Part shown: positions 1 through 9,233 of the stretch, piece by piece | How positions within the stretch are numbered: position 1 is the stretch's first letter | Layout of the letters: each line of letters opens with the position of its first letter | Assembly: GCA_017935675.1 (NCBI GenBank) | Contig: JAGBHE010000061.1 | Span: 1-64,000 of the forward strand | Direction of reading: 5' to 3' | Length of the DNA: 64,000 nucleotides | Source: Clostridia bacterium | Lineage (GTDB): Bacteria; Bacillota; Clostridia; UBA1381 | Notes under the pieces: model-generated | Databases searched by the model: none | The model's input: only the letters and a program-made list of their open reading frames with translations | What the model was told of the DNA's origin: nothing | Position numbers and translations under genes: made by a program

Positions 1-240
1 AATAATAAATTATTTATATATATCTGTATATAAATAAATATATAATTCTTATAGTAATAAATAGTAATAGAAGCCGTGGATTGATGTAAAAGTGCTATAA
101 CTCCCCATAATATCACATTTTTTATTAACATCAAGGGTTTATAAAAAATGTACAGACCGTTTATAAAATGTGGAAAAATAAAATGTAATATTTAAATCAT
201 TTTTTTTCCACGTTAAATTAACAGCTTTTCCACAGGTTAT
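1..240. other. oriC: oriC-like region next to dnaA
   Basis: This non-coding stretch follows the dnaA stop codon and has origin hallmarks. Two DnaA boxes of the form TTTTCCACA are present, at 226-234 (plus) and 169-177 (read on minus). A third imperfect one, TTTTCCACG, is at 204-212. An extremely AT-rich tract at 1-60 could be the unwinding element, followed at 51-70 by TAG/TAA-like triplets resembling DnaA-trios. The dnaA-dnaN spacer is a standard origin site in Firmicutes, but dnaN itself would lie outside the window. Origin function is inferred from these motifs. Confidence 0.7.
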
Positions 241-1569
241 CTACGAGTTTTTAATATCCTTTATAATGCATTCAATGTCGGCGTTAAGTACTGTATCTGT
301 TTTGATTATAGCCTTTATTTTTTCGACATTGTGAAGTATTGTTGTGCGGTCTCTGTTGCCGAAGCTTTTTGCTATTGCCCCGTAATTAAGCTCTGTCATC
401 ATATTGCACAGATACATTGCCACCTGACGCGGCAGAGTGAAATTTTTTGTTTTGTTTTTTCCTATTATATCTTCCTTTGTAATTTCATAATATGAGCATA
501 CCTTTTCTATTATCTTTTCAACATTTACTTTGCCGGAATACATAAAGGATTTTAAGCATTCCTCTGCAAAGGGAAGATTAATTTCCTTGTCCTTTATCTG
601 TGAATATGATATTACTTTAAGAAGCGCACCTTCAAGCTCTCTTACATTTGACTGAAAACAGTCAGCGATATATTCAAATACTTCCTTATCAATTTTAACG
701 CCGCGAAGCTCAGCCTTGTTTTTAAGTATGGCTACCCTTGTTTCAAAGGAAGGTACCGTTATGTCAATTGTAAGTCCCCATTCAAATCTGTTTTTAAGTC
801 TTTCCTCAAGAGTAATTAAATCCTTAGGCTTTCTGTCACTTGTAATAACCATTTGCTTATTCATATAGTAAAGCTCATTGAATGTATGAAAAAGCTCCTC
901 CTGAGTTGATTCCTTCTTTTCGAGAAATTGTATATCGTCGATTAAAAGAACATCTGCGCTTCTGTAAATCTCTCTGAAATTTTTAGGTGTTTTTTTCAGT
1001 ACGTTTTCAATAAAATCATTCATGAACTTTTCACTTGTAACATAAACGATTTTTTTGTCGGGAAAATATTTCTTTATTCTGTTTCCTATAGCATGCATCA
1101 GATGAGTTTTTCCAAGTCCCGAATCTCCGTAAAGAAACAGCGGATTGTATATGTTTCCCGGTTTTTCAGCCGCGCGGATAGCCGCAGCCGTTGCGTATTC
1201 ATTTGATGCTCCGATTATGAAGTTTTCAAATGTATATTTAGGATTTATATCATACGAATTATGAACAGACGTATGTTCAGGCTCCCGAACGGAGGGAATT
1301 TCCTTTTTAAGCTCTGCGGGGTTTTGTGATACAAGTATATTGAGAGATGTGTCCGAGCCGAGAAGATTTGTAAGAATCTGTTCAATCTGAGGCTTGTATC
1401 TGCTTTCTATCATATTTTTATTTATTATCATGGAAACGGCAACAGTAAAAGTTTTTCCGTCAAACGAAACAGGTACAGCGTCTTTTAAATAAAGATTATA
1501 TCCTACCTGTGAGCTTACTGATTTTTTAAGACTATTCATGGAATTATCCCAGATAAGTTCGATATCCAT
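241..1569 (-). CDS. dnaA: Chromosomal replication initiator DnaA
   Basis: DnaA is the AAA+ initiator that binds DnaA boxes and melts the origin. The 442-residue length is normal. Domain I is at residues 1-80. A short linker follows, then the AAA+ core with Walker A GDSGLGKTH near residue 150 and Walker B LLIDDIQFL. The C-terminal DNA-binding helix-turn-helix carries the signature GNRDRTTILH. The start at 1569 is supported by a GGAGG ribosome binding site at 1576-1583 in minus-strand sense. Just upstream on the minus strand is an AT-rich leader with a possible TATTAT/TATAGT -10 near 1600-1615, but I see no convincing -35 box. The gene is transcribed towards the DnaA boxes at 169-234. Its upstream neighbour is lysA, not rpmH-rnpA. 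Confidence 0.98.
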   Translation of the reverse strand: MDIELIWDNSMNSLKKSVSSQVGYNLYLKDAVPVSFDGKTFTVAVSMIINKNMIESRYKPQIEQILTNLLGSDTSLNILVSQNPAELKKEIPSVREPEHTSVHNSYDINPKYTFENFIIGASNEYATAAAIRAAEKPGNIYNPLFLYGDSGLGKTHLMHAIGNRIKKYFPDKKIVYVTSEKFMNDFIENVLKKTPKNFREIYRSADVLLIDDIQFLEKKESTQEELFHTFNELYYMNKQMVITSDRKPKDLITLEERLKNRFEWGLTIDITVPSFETRVAILKNKAELRGVKIDKEVFEYIADCFQSNVRELEGALLKVISYSQIKDKEINLPFAEECLKSFMYSGKVNVEKIIEKVCSYYEITKEDIIGKNKTKNFTLPRQVAMYLCNMMTELNYGAIAKSFGNRDRTTILHNVEKIKAIIKTDTVLNADIECIIKDIKNS

Positions 1570-1691
1570 ACTGATCCTCCTTTCATTTGTTTGTAAAATA
1601 CCCTAACTATAATAGTAACAGATTTTTTAAAAATAATCAAGGCTTTTTTATAAAATTATAAAAATTTACATATAAAAAATATTAAGAATAA

Positions 1692-1731
1692 AAAAATAAC
1701 GTCTGCAACTGAAAAAGCAGACGTTATTTTT
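1692..1731 (-). terminator. Terminator of the tig-clpP-clpX-lysA run
   Basis: A perfect 15-bp stem (AAAAATAACGTCTGC at 1692-1706, GCAGACGTTATTTTT at 1717-1731) encloses a 10-nt loop and is flanked by A and T runs. It could therefore stop transcription on either strand. It lies ten bases after the lysA stop codon, ends that transcript, and insulates dnaA from it. Confidence 0.9.
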
Positions 1732-1740
1732 TTTATGTTG

Positions 1741-3042
1741 TTATTCAACATCATTCATAATAATATCATCATATGTTTCTCTTTTAACTATGATTTTATC
1801 ATTGCCGTCCGATACCGCAACGATTGCCGGTCTTGGTATTCTGTTATAATTGCTTGCCATTGAATAGTTGTAAGCACCCGTTGCAAGCACTGCAAGAGTG
1901 TCTCCGACATTCAGCTTTTGGAGCTTTTCATTTTCAAGAATAATGTCACCGGACTCACAGCATTTTCCGGCTACGGTAACAACCTCGTCATATGGGTCTG
2001 ACGCGTGGTTTGCCGCAACAGCAGAATACTTTGAGCCGTAGAGGATATATCTCGGATTGTCTCCCATACCTCCGTCAACGCTTACATATTTTCTTACGTT
2101 TTTAATATCCTTTATGCCGCCGACTGTGTAAAGAGTGATTCCGGCAGGTGCTGAAATAGACCGCCCCGGCTCCATAAGAATAAAAGGAACCTTAACATTT
2201 CTTTTTGAAGCGGTGCTTTTAATAACCTCCGATACGCTTTGTATATATTTATCGTATGGGATAGGGTCGTCGGATTCAACATATTTTATTCCGAAGCCGC
2301 CGCCGAGGTTGAGCTTTTCAATTTCAAGTCCTAACTTATCCTTAAGATCGCCTATAAAGTTCATCATAACCTCTGCCGCAAGACAAAACGGGTCTATGTC
2401 AAAAATCTGAGAGCCTATGTGGCAATGTACGCCGTCAACCTTTACATTTTCAAGCTTCATTGCATGCTTTATAATTTCAAACGCCTCACCGTTTTCAAGT
2501 GCTACGCCGAATTTTGAATCAATCTGACCTGTTCTTATAAAGTCGTGTGTATGTGCGTCAATGCCGGGCTTTATTCTGAACATTATTTTTTGAATAACGC
2601 CTTCATGCTTTGCCGTTTCATTTATTTTTTCAAGCTCATATATGTTATCGACAATAATATGTGAAACGCCGGATTTAACCGCAAGCTCAATTTCGTCCGG
2701 TGTTTTGTTGTTTCCGTGGAAATAAACTTTGTCCATAGGAAAGCCAGCTTTAATTGCTGTATAAAGTTCTCCCCCCGAAACAACATCAAGTCCGAGCCCC
2801 TCCTCCGCTGCTGTTTTGCATACATGAATACAGCAAAGAGCCTTGCTTGCATAAAGTGCAAGACCGTTTCCTTCATAGAATTTTTCAATTGCCTGCTTAT
2901 ATATTCTGCAATTTTTTCGGAATAAATCATCATCGAGGACGTAAAGGGGAGTTCCGTATTTTTCCGCAAGCTTTACCGTATCGCTTTTTCCTATTACAAG
3001 ATGATTTTTTTCATTGATTGATAAGTTGTCTGAAACAAACAT
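1741..3042 (-). CDS. lysA: Diaminopimelate decarboxylase LysA
   Basis: LysA is the PLP-dependent enzyme that converts meso-diaminopimelate to lysine, the last step of lysine synthesis. The protein is about 433 residues, with the fold-III alanine racemase-like barrel first and a C-terminal beta domain. The probable PLP lysine is K67 in YASKA. HCHIGSQ and LGGGFG are the conserved phosphate/cofactor-binding segments. CESGD and GAYNYSMASNYN near the C-terminus are typical substrate and dimer-interface motifs. I chose the ATG at 3042 over an in-frame ATG at 3060 because AAGGA lies just upstream at proper spacing. It lies 44 bp after clpX, is probably cotranscribed, and ends at a strong terminator. 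Confidence 0.96.
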   Translation of the reverse strand: MFVSDNLSINEKNHLVIGKSDTVKLAEKYGTPLYVLDDDLFRKNCRIYKQAIEKFYEGNGLALYASKALCCIHVCKTAAEEGLGLDVVSGGELYTAIKAGFPMDKVYFHGNNKTPDEIELAVKSGVSHIIVDNIYELEKINETAKHEGVIQKIMFRIKPGIDAHTHDFIRTGQIDSKFGVALENGEAFEIIKHAMKLENVKVDGVHCHIGSQIFDIDPFCLAAEVMMNFIGDLKDKLGLEIEKLNLGGGFGIKYVESDDPIPYDKYIQSVSEVIKSTASKRNVKVPFILMEPGRSISAPAGITLYTVGGIKDIKNVRKYVSVDGGMGDNPRYILYGSKYSAVAANHASDPYDEVVTVAGKCCESGDIILENEKLQKLNVGDTLAVLATGAYNYSMASNYNRIPRPAIVAVSDGNDKIIVKRETYDDIIMNDVE

Positions 3043-3086
3043 GCTTTTTCCTTCTTTCATTGCAAAATATTTTAGATTTCAGATGA

Positions 3087-4364
3087 TTATGCATCAGGCA
3101 AAGAGATTTGTCCTGATGGAATTTCCTGTTTTTTTCTTGTTCTTCTGATTATTCTGGGCTTTTCCGTGCCGAGAACGCTTTCTTTTGTAATAACAACTTT
3201 TTTAACGGATTTGTCTGAGGGAATGTCGAACATAAGGTCCATTACCGTTTCCTCAACAATTGACCGCAGTCCTCTTGCTCCAGTATTTTTTTCTATAGCC
3301 TTGTCGGCAATAGCCTCAATTGCGGCGTCCTCAAATTCAAGGGCAACCTTGTCAAGAGAGAAAAGCAGCTGATATTGCTTTGCAAGAGCATTTTTAGGCT
3401 TTGTTATAATTTCAATAAGCGCTTCGCGGCTGAGCTTGTCAAGCTTTGCAAAAACAGGAAGTCTTCCTATAAATTCAGGAATAAGTCCGAATTTAAGAAG
3501 ATCCTGAGGAATTATATCGCCTAAGAGGTCACCGATATTAGTTTCTTTTTTGCTTGTGACGTTTGCTCCGAAGCCAAGTCCGGATTTTCCCACTCTTTTG
3601 CTTATTATTTTATCAAGTCCGTCAAAGGCTCCTCCGCAGATAAACAGAATATTTGTAGTGTTTATCTGAATAAACTCCTGTTGGGGGTGCTTTCTTCCGC
3701 CCTGTGGAGGAACTGATGCGTCAGTTCCTTCGAGTATTTTAAGAAGCGCCTGTTGAACTCCTTCTCCGCTTACGTCACGGGTAATTGATGGATTTTCTGA
3801 TTTTTTTGCTATTTTATCAATTTCATCAATATAAATTATTCCGCGTTCTGCAGCTTCAATATCGAAGTCCGCTGCCTGGATAAGCTTAAGTAGAATATTT
3901 TCAACATCTTCTCCCACATATCCGGCTTCGGTAAGGGAGGTTGCGTCAACAATTGCAAACGGAACGTCAAGAATCCGCGCAAGATTCTGAACAAGAAAGG
4001 TTTTACCGGAACCAGTAGGACCTATCATAAGAATATTGCTTTTTGTAAGCTCTACATCCTCGGCGTTATTTTCACTAAGGTACGCAATTCTTTTATAGTG
4101 ATTGTAAACTGCAACCGCAAGGGTTTTTTTGGCTTCCTCCTGACCGATTACGTAATCGTCAAGATATTCTTTTATTTCACGGGGCTTTGGTATTTCATCC
4201 GAAAGACTGTGTTCCTTTGGAGGCTCATACATTCCGTCAAATATATGATTGCACAGCTTGACGCATTCTGTGCAGATGAATACGCCCGGCTGACCGGCAA
4301 TAAGGCTTTTTTCTGTTTCCGGTCTGCCGCAAAACGAGCATTTTCTGACTCTTCTTTCATCCAT
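3087..4364 (-). CDS. clpX: ATP-dependent Clp protease ATP-binding subunit ClpX
   Basis: ClpX is the AAA+ unfoldase that feeds substrates into ClpP. The 425-residue protein has an N-terminal C4 zinc-binding dimerisation domain (CSFC at 9-12, CTEC near 33), Walker A GPTGSGKT, Walker [14 protein letters not shown], pore loop region GYVGED, the IGF-type ClpP-binding loop represented by LGFGANV, and sensor-2 GARGLR. The gene starts 15 bp after the clpP stop codon, with an AGAGG ribosome binding site inside that gap, so the two subunits are translated from one message. Confidence 0.98.
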   Translation of the reverse strand: MDERRVRKCSFCGRPETEKSLIAGQPGVFICTECVKLCNHIFDGMYEPPKEHSLSDEIPKPREIKEYLDDYVIGQEEAKKTLAVAVYNHYKRIAYLSENNAEDVELTKSNILMIGPTGSGKTFLVQNLARILDVPFAIVDATSLTEAGYVGEDVENILLKLIQAADFDIEAAERGIIYIDEIDKIAKKSENPSITRDVSGEGVQQALLKILEGTDASVPPQGGRKHPQQEFIQINTTNILFICGGAFDGLDKIISKRVGKSGLGFGANVTSKKETNIGDLLGDIIPQDLLKFGLIPEFIGRLPVFAKLDKLSREALIEIITKPKNALAKQYQLLFSLDKVALEFEDAAIEAIADKAIEKNTGARGLRSIVEETVMDLMFDIPSDKSVKKVVITKESVLGTEKPRIIRRTRKKQEIPSGQISLPDA

Positions 4365-4379
4365 TTTTAATTTAACCTC

Positions 4380-4970
4380 TTATTTATTTTTTCTTGAAGA
4401 AATAACTTCATCTATCAAACCGTATGCACATGCTTCATCGGCGCTCATAAAATTATCACGCTCTGTATCCTGCATGATTTTTTCAAGAGGCTGACCTGTT
4501 CTTTCACTCATTATCTTGTTAAGGGTTTCACGCATTTTAATAATTCTGTCAGCATGAATTTTTATATCTGTCGCCTGACCCTGCATACCGCCGAGAGGCT
4601 GATGAATCATAACCTCACTGTTCGGAAGTGCGAATCTTTTTCCCTTTGCGCCGGCGGTGAGAAGAAAAGCTCCCATACTTGCCGCCATGCCTATGCATAT
4701 TGTGGAAACGTCACATTTAATATACTGCATTGTATCATAAATTGCCATTCCGGCAGTTATTGAACCGCCCGGCGAATTTATATAAAGCTGTATATCCTTG
4801 TCAGGGTCTTTTCCCTCAAGAAAAAGCATTTGAGCCACAATAAGGCTTGCGCTTACATCATTTACTTCTTCTCCTAAAAATATTATACGGTCCTCAAGAA
4901 GTCTTGAAAAGATATCATAAGAACGTTCTCCTCTGTTTGTTTGTTCAACTACAACCGGTACCAGACTCAT
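4380..4970 (-). CDS. clpP: ATP-dependent Clp protease proteolytic subunit ClpP
   Basis: ClpP is the serine peptidase barrel that partners ClpX. The protein is 196 residues from the chosen ATG at 4970. It begins with the classic [11 protein letters not shown] sequence and has an AAAGGA ribosome binding site nine bases upstream, so an in-frame ATG at 4988 is less likely. The catalytic triad is visible as Ser in GMAASMGA, His in MIHQPLGG and Asp in TERDNFMS. It sits between tig and clpX in the common bacterial order tig-clpP-clpX. The 258-bp gap to tig is filled with a hairpin repeat. Confidence 0.98.
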   Translation of the reverse strand: MSLVPVVVEQTNRGERSYDIFSRLLEDRIIFLGEEVNDVSASLIVAQMLFLEGKDPDKDIQLYINSPGGSITAGMAIYDTMQYIKCDVSTICIGMAASMGAFLLTAGAKGKRFALPNSEVMIHQPLGGMQGQATDIKIHADRIIKMRETLNKIMSERTGQPLEKIMQDTERDNFMSADEACAYGLIDEVISSRKNK

Positions 4971-5004
4971 AATAATCATTCCTTTCATAACAATTGATAA
5001 TATT

Positions 5005-5218
5005 GCAGAGGGACCGCCACAATTTTAAAATAATGCGACAGTCCCCCTAAAAAACATAATTTAAATCGGAGCAATGCTCTGCTTTGCTTGCAAGGAGCAG
5101 AGCTTGCAACAGATTGCAAGCAAGCGCAGGAAGCGTCAGCTTCTCAGGGTTTCAGTGGGAGATTATAACTCCCACTGAAATTCTGAGATGGGACCCGCCT
5201 TTATAGGCGGGGGACATC
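5005..5218 (+). repeat. Multi-hairpin repeat, copy A (tig-clpP spacer)
   Basis: The tig-clpP spacer is packed with small inverted repeats. They include GCTCTGCT/AGCAGAGC, CTTGCAA/TTGCAAG, GAAGC/GCTTC, a 12-bp stem TTTCAGTGGGAG/CTCCCACTGAAA at 5150-5180, and CCCGCCT/AGGCGGG at 5194-5211 running into GGGGGACATC. The last two hairpins (5148-5218) recur in the same order, inverted, at 34321-34391. An outer TCTCAG/CTGAGA pair encloses the 5150-5180 stem. No gene is encoded here. It looks like a dispersed palindromic element, or the end of an insertion element, rather than a simple terminator. Confidence 0.75.
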
Positions 5219-5228
5219 TGCGCGTAGG

Positions 5229-6518
5229 TTATTTTATAACAGCGTTATTTACAAGCATTTCAACAGTCTTGCCCATTGCCATATCCTTTTTGATGTTTTC
5301 CTTTTCTTCATCGCTCAGAAGCTCCTTAAGCTTATCAAGCTCCATGTTGTACTTCTTTGCCATATCAATAAGATTAAGCTCAAATTCCTCAGCACCTGTT
5401 TCAATGCCTTCAGCCTTCATGACAGCTTCGATAACAATTGAAGTTCCGCATGATTCTTTTGCCTGCTCCCGGAAATTTTCACGGAAGGCTTCTTTTGTTG
5501 TTCCGGTATATGAAAGATAGGTGTCAAAATCAAGTCCCTGATATTGAATCCTCTGAGCAAATCCGTCAACACGGCGGTCAATTTCAGCATCAATCATAGC
5601 GTCGGGAAGCTCGAATTCCGCATTTTCGACAACTGCTTTAACAACAGCGTTTTCAGTTTCTTCCTTAACCTGATTTTCGGCCTGTTTTTCAAGCTCTTCC
5701 TTTATGCTTTTCTTATATTCGGCAAGAGTATCAAATTCGCTTACCTCAGACGCGAAATCATCGTTTATTTCAGGAAGCTCACGTGATTTAATGCTTTTTA
5801 CCTTTACCATAAATACAGCGTCCTTGCCGGCAAGATCGGGTGCATGATATTCTTCGGGGAATTTAACCTCAACCTTAACCTCGCTGTCAGCCTCGGCGCC
5901 GATAAGCTGATCCTCAAATCCGGGGATAAAGGTATCCGAGCCGATTTCAAGCTCATAATCCTCAGCCTTACCGCCTTCAAATGCAACATCTTCAACGCTT
6001 CCGTCAAAATCAATAACAACGATATCGCCCTTCTGAACGGGTCTGTCTTCAACAAAAATTATGCGGGCATTCTTTTTCTGTTCCTCGGCAATTTTGTTGT
6101 CAATATCTTCCTCGGTAACATTATGCTCAATTTTTTCTATTTTTATACCTTTGTATTCGCCAAGCTTAACCTCCGGCTTTGTTGTAACAAGAGCAACAAA
6201 AACAACGGGGTTTCCTTCTTCAATTTCGCCGTCAATGTCAATGTCCGGTCTTGCAACTATATCAAGCTCCGATTCCTTAACAGCATTGCTGTATGCATCC
6301 GGAAGAACAGCATTTACGGCGTCCTCATAAAAAACGCTTTTGCCGTAATATTTCTCAACTACGTTTTTCGGGGCTTTACCTTTTCTGAAGCCCGGTATAT
6401 TTATCTTGTTTTTGTTCTTTAAATAAACCTTGTTTACAGCCTTGCCGAATTCTTCTGCTGATACTTCAAAAGTAAGCTTTACAAGGTTTTTTTCCACTTG
6501 TTCTGTCTTAACAGCCAT
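5229..6518 (-). CDS. tig: Trigger factor (ribosome-associated chaperone)
   Basis: Trigger factor binds nascent chains at the ribosome exit tunnel and has prolyl isomerase activity. The 429-residue protein has the N-terminal ribosome-binding domain with the signature GFRKGKAP near residue 45, an FKBP-type PPIase domain at about 150-245, and the helical C-terminal chaperone arms. The start at 6518 (MAVKTEQ) has GAGGAGG about nine bases upstream. A 29-residue in-frame upstream extension has no such site and overlaps the promoter. It heads the tig-clpP-clpX run. Confidence 0.97.
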   Translation of the reverse strand: MAVKTEQVEKNLVKLTFEVSAEEFGKAVNKVYLKNKNKINIPGFRKGKAPKNVVEKYYGKSVFYEDAVNAVLPDAYSNAVKESELDIVARPDIDIDGEIEEGNPVVFVALVTTKPEVKLGEYKGIKIEKIEHNVTEEDIDNKIAEEQKKNARIIFVEDRPVQKGDIVVIDFDGSVEDVAFEGGKAEDYELEIGSDTFIPGFEDQLIGAEADSEVKVEVKFPEEYHAPDLAGKDAVFMVKVKSIKSRELPEINDDFASEVSEFDTLAEYKKSIKEELEKQAENQVKEETENAVVKAVVENAEFELPDAMIDAEIDRRVDGFAQRIQYQGLDFDTYLSYTGTTKEAFRENFREQAKESCGTSIVIEAVMKAEGIETGAEEFELNLIDMAKKYNMELDKLKELLSDEEKENIKKDMAMGKTVEMLVNNAVIK

Positions 6519-6576
6519 CTGTGTGAAATCCTCCTCTTTTTTGTGGCGCAGCCACCTGAATTCTAATATCCGTCCT

Positions 6577-6605
6577 ATTATATCATGATTTAAAAAAGAT
6601 TTCAA
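6577..6605 (-). promoter_or_regulatory. Sigma-A-type promoter of tig
   Basis: On the minus strand, TTGAAA (6600-6605) and a perfect TATAAT (6577-6582) are separated by exactly 17 bp. The leader then contains a small hairpin GTGGC-GCA-GCCAC at 6543-6555 before the tig ribosome binding site. Confidence 0.8.
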
Positions 6606-6711
6606 TGCATTTTTTGAAATTTATTATTTTTTTATATTTTTGATATATTATTGGGCAACAGAAGGTGCAAATTACACTAAATCAAAACATATTTTTAATT
6701 TCATTAATTTT

Positions 6712-8985
6712 TTACGCGCCGCCTTTTTTTCTGAATTCACCGGCAGTTATGCCCACATTCTTTTTAAAAATTCTGAAAAATGTTTTTTCACTGCCGAAGC
6801 CGCAGTCTATACTGATAGTGCTGATTGGTGTATCAGTTTTGAGAAGAAGCATTTTTGCTTTTCCTATTCTGAGGTTTATAATATAGTCATGAAAGCCGAT
6901 TCCGAGATTGTTTTTTATCATAGCGGATATATTTGACGGTGAAATATTAAATGCCGACGAAACCATCTCAAGGGATAGTGAGGGATTTGTATAATTTTTT
7001 TCAACGTATTCTATAATATGGCTGACATTGCTGTTTAAGGTTTGTGTATTAAGATTGTTTTTAATTGAGTAATCCTTAATATATTCCAGAATTGAAATAA
7101 TATTATTGTGCATTTCATCCGGAGGAAGATTAAGTATGGCATTATAAATTTCAAAATCGAGCTTATCGTTTTTATAAGGAATATTCTTTATTCTGACAAC
7201 TTTTAAAATGGTATTGAGAATATGATGATAAAGCTGCTGCTTTGACCGGGAATCAGCCCCTTTATTTTTCTCGGCGATATTGTTTACGAGGGACACGGCG
7301 GTATCTATTTTGAATCCTATGATAGCATTGAACAGATTTAATTCATCGGCACTGTCAAAAATAAATTTTATTTCGTTGTTTTTAATATTTATATGAATAT
7401 CGTCATGTGGTATCTGAACGGTATTAAGGGAGGTTAAAGCCTCGTTATGAGCCTTTTTGAGACCGTTCATACCCTCATAAAATTTACTTTTTCCTATAGA
7501 AATATTCAGATAGCTCGCATCTACCGAAAGAGCGGTTGTAATATTTTCAATAACCATGTCAATATTTTCTCCGCGGCTGTCGGTTTCATTATTCATAATT
7601 ATATACAGCTCGTTTTTGCCGCCGGACAATACAAAGGAATCAAATTGCGCCGAAAAAAGCTCTTTAATAAGATCGTACAAACCGTATTTAATTTTTGTAA
7701 ATTCAAGGTCACTGAAAGTATCATACAATATATTTTTAAAAGAAATTTGTATGATAACAACAGCATAGTAATTATACTTAAACGGCAGCGATTCATTTAT
7801 AATTGTTTTTACTTTTTCATCGGTAGTATAATCGGTATTGTTAAGAAAGTCAATAAGGTACTTTGCCTGCGCCGCGGGCAGAGTCTCTCGGAGATGAGAG
7901 TTCTGTTCATATAAATCCATAGCTGCTTTCTGTATTTTGAGGATTATATTATCATTAGAGTCTGACGGACGCTTTAATAATGTTGCAAACAGCTCACGCA
8001 GCGGAGTGACTGTTTTTGAAGTGCTTGTAACGGAAATAAAAACAGCCATAATAATAAACATAGTACCTATTAAAATACTAAGAAGCAAATTCGAAAAAAG
8101 CAGCTTCCATATATCCTTATAGGGTGTTACCGAAAAATAAGTGTATCCGTTAAGACTGTTTGTGTTTGATATGGAATTTACCAGAACATGCTCCGAATCA
8201 AGACGAATATCAAAGGTATTTGAAATATTCTCCGTCAGCTTTTGGGACAAAAGCTTCGGATACTGGTTTTCTACAAGCTTCATATTTGAGTTGAATATGG
8301 TATTGTTATATCTGTTAAAAATAAAGGTTTGTGAATTTTCGGTTATTTTTTGCATAGTTGAAGCTGAAATGAGATGATTCAGATTTATGTTTATAATAAG
8401 CATATTTGTGAATTTTTTATTTTCGGATTTTTGTATGGCAACCGGAAGAATATTTTTTGTAATGCCTTCCGATACGACTGTTGTGGGAAGAAGGATACGA
8501 TAGGAGGCAGAATTATAAAATCGCAGCTCACTCCAGTATGCTTCGTTATACAGGTCGTAAACAAAGTTTGTTCTGAAAAAATTGTCAAGGGGATATATTT
8601 CGTTTTGAAACAATACCTCCTTTGAATTTTGAGAGTAAATAAACAGACTGTCAATTATAGGATAAGCCTTTGTAAGGGAATTTACAGCGTCAGTTAAGGA
8701 ACTGCTGCTCCGGAGGCCGCCGCTGTACAGACAGTCTGCAATTTCCGACTGCGAAGCCATCAGGCAGGCTGCGCTTATAGCGGAATTAATTTTGCTTTCA
8801 CCTTCATTCATAAATGATTTTATAAATGTCTGAGAATAATTTATCAGACTGTTTTTATTGTTCAAGTAATTAATAACGGTTGTTATGAAAAGAGCGGTTA
8901 CAGTAATTATGCATGGTAAAATGAACATTATATTAAAATACAAACCGGATTTTTTTGAAAGTATTTTTTGATGTAAGAAATTCAT
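6712..8985 (-). CDS. Membrane-bound AraC-family regulator with extracytoplasmic sensor
   Basis: This is a 757-residue one-component regulator. A first membrane segment lies at about residues 17-39. An extracytoplasmic sensor region of roughly 250 residues follows, then a second membrane segment at about 290-315, a cytoplasmic linker, and a C-terminal AraC-type double helix-turn-helix (about 655-757, with SIDCGFGSEKTFFRIFKK). Proteins of this architecture commonly control adjacent sugar ABC importers. The gene diverges from the solute-binding protein gene at 9234, which fits control of that run. It has its own promoter at 9025-9053. The specific ligand cannot be read from sequence. Confidence 0.88.
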   Translation of the reverse strand: MNFLHQKILSKKSGLYFNIMFILPCIITVTALFITTVINYLNNKNSLINYSQTFIKSFMNEGESKINSAISAACLMASQSEIADCLYSGGLRSSSSLTDAVNSLTKAYPIIDSLFIYSQNSKEVLFQNEIYPLDNFFRTNFVYDLYNEAYWSELRFYNSASYRILLPTTVVSEGITKNILPVAIQKSENKKFTNMLIININLNHLISASTMQKITENSQTFIFNRYNNTIFNSNMKLVENQYPKLLSQKLTENISNTFDIRLDSEHVLVNSISNTNSLNGYTYFSVTPYKDIWKLLFSNLLLSILIGTMFIIMAVFISVTSTSKTVTPLRELFATLLKRPSDSNDNIILKIQKAAMDLYEQNSHLRETLPAAQAKYLIDFLNNTDYTTDEKVKTIINESLPFKYNYYAVVIIQISFKNILYDTFSDLEFTKIKYGLYDLIKELFSAQFDSFVLSGGKNELYIIMNNETDSRGENIDMVIENITTALSVDASYLNISIGKSKFYEGMNGLKKAHNEALTSLNTVQIPHDDIHINIKNNEIKFIFDSADELNLFNAIIGFKIDTAVSLVNNIAEKNKGADSRSKQQLYHHILNTILKVVRIKNIPYKNDKLDFEIYNAILNLPPDEMHNNIISILEYIKDYSIKNNLNTQTLNSNVSHIIEYVEKNYTNPSLSLEMVSSAFNISPSNISAMIKNNLGIGFHDYIINLRIGKAKMLLLKTDTPISTISIDCGFGSEKTFFRIFKKNVGITAGEFRKKGGA

Positions 8986-9024
8986 ATGTATTCGTAACCC
9001 CCTTCTTAATCATCAGATGTTAAT

Positions 9025-9053
9025 ATTATAGCATTAATAATTTTAAAAGTCAA
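9025..9053 (-). promoter_or_regulatory. Promoter of the 6712-8985 AraC regulator
   Basis: On the minus strand, TTGACT (9048-9053) and TATAAT (9025-9030) are 17 bp apart. The rest of the divergent 248-bp spacer is AT-rich. It ends in AAAGGAGG before the 9234 start. I see no clear plus-strand -35/-10 pair, consistent with dependence on an activator. Confidence 0.8.
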
Positions 9054-9233
9054 TAATATCAAAATTTTAAGATAAATATAAAAAGTGAGATGTGATATAT
9101 TTTGAAAATTGAGATACAAAAGAAAACTGTCTCTTTACAAACGGCGGAAGGTGTGATTAAATTAAGAGCAAGATAAAACTTATTCGCCGTAAAATGCATT
9201 TGCAGCAGGCGGAACTTTAAAGGAGGATTTGTA

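Noticed and set aside
5844..6422. 192-codon plus-strand frame opposite tig
   Set aside because: It is antisense to the well-supported trigger factor gene and has no ribosome binding site or recognisable domain.
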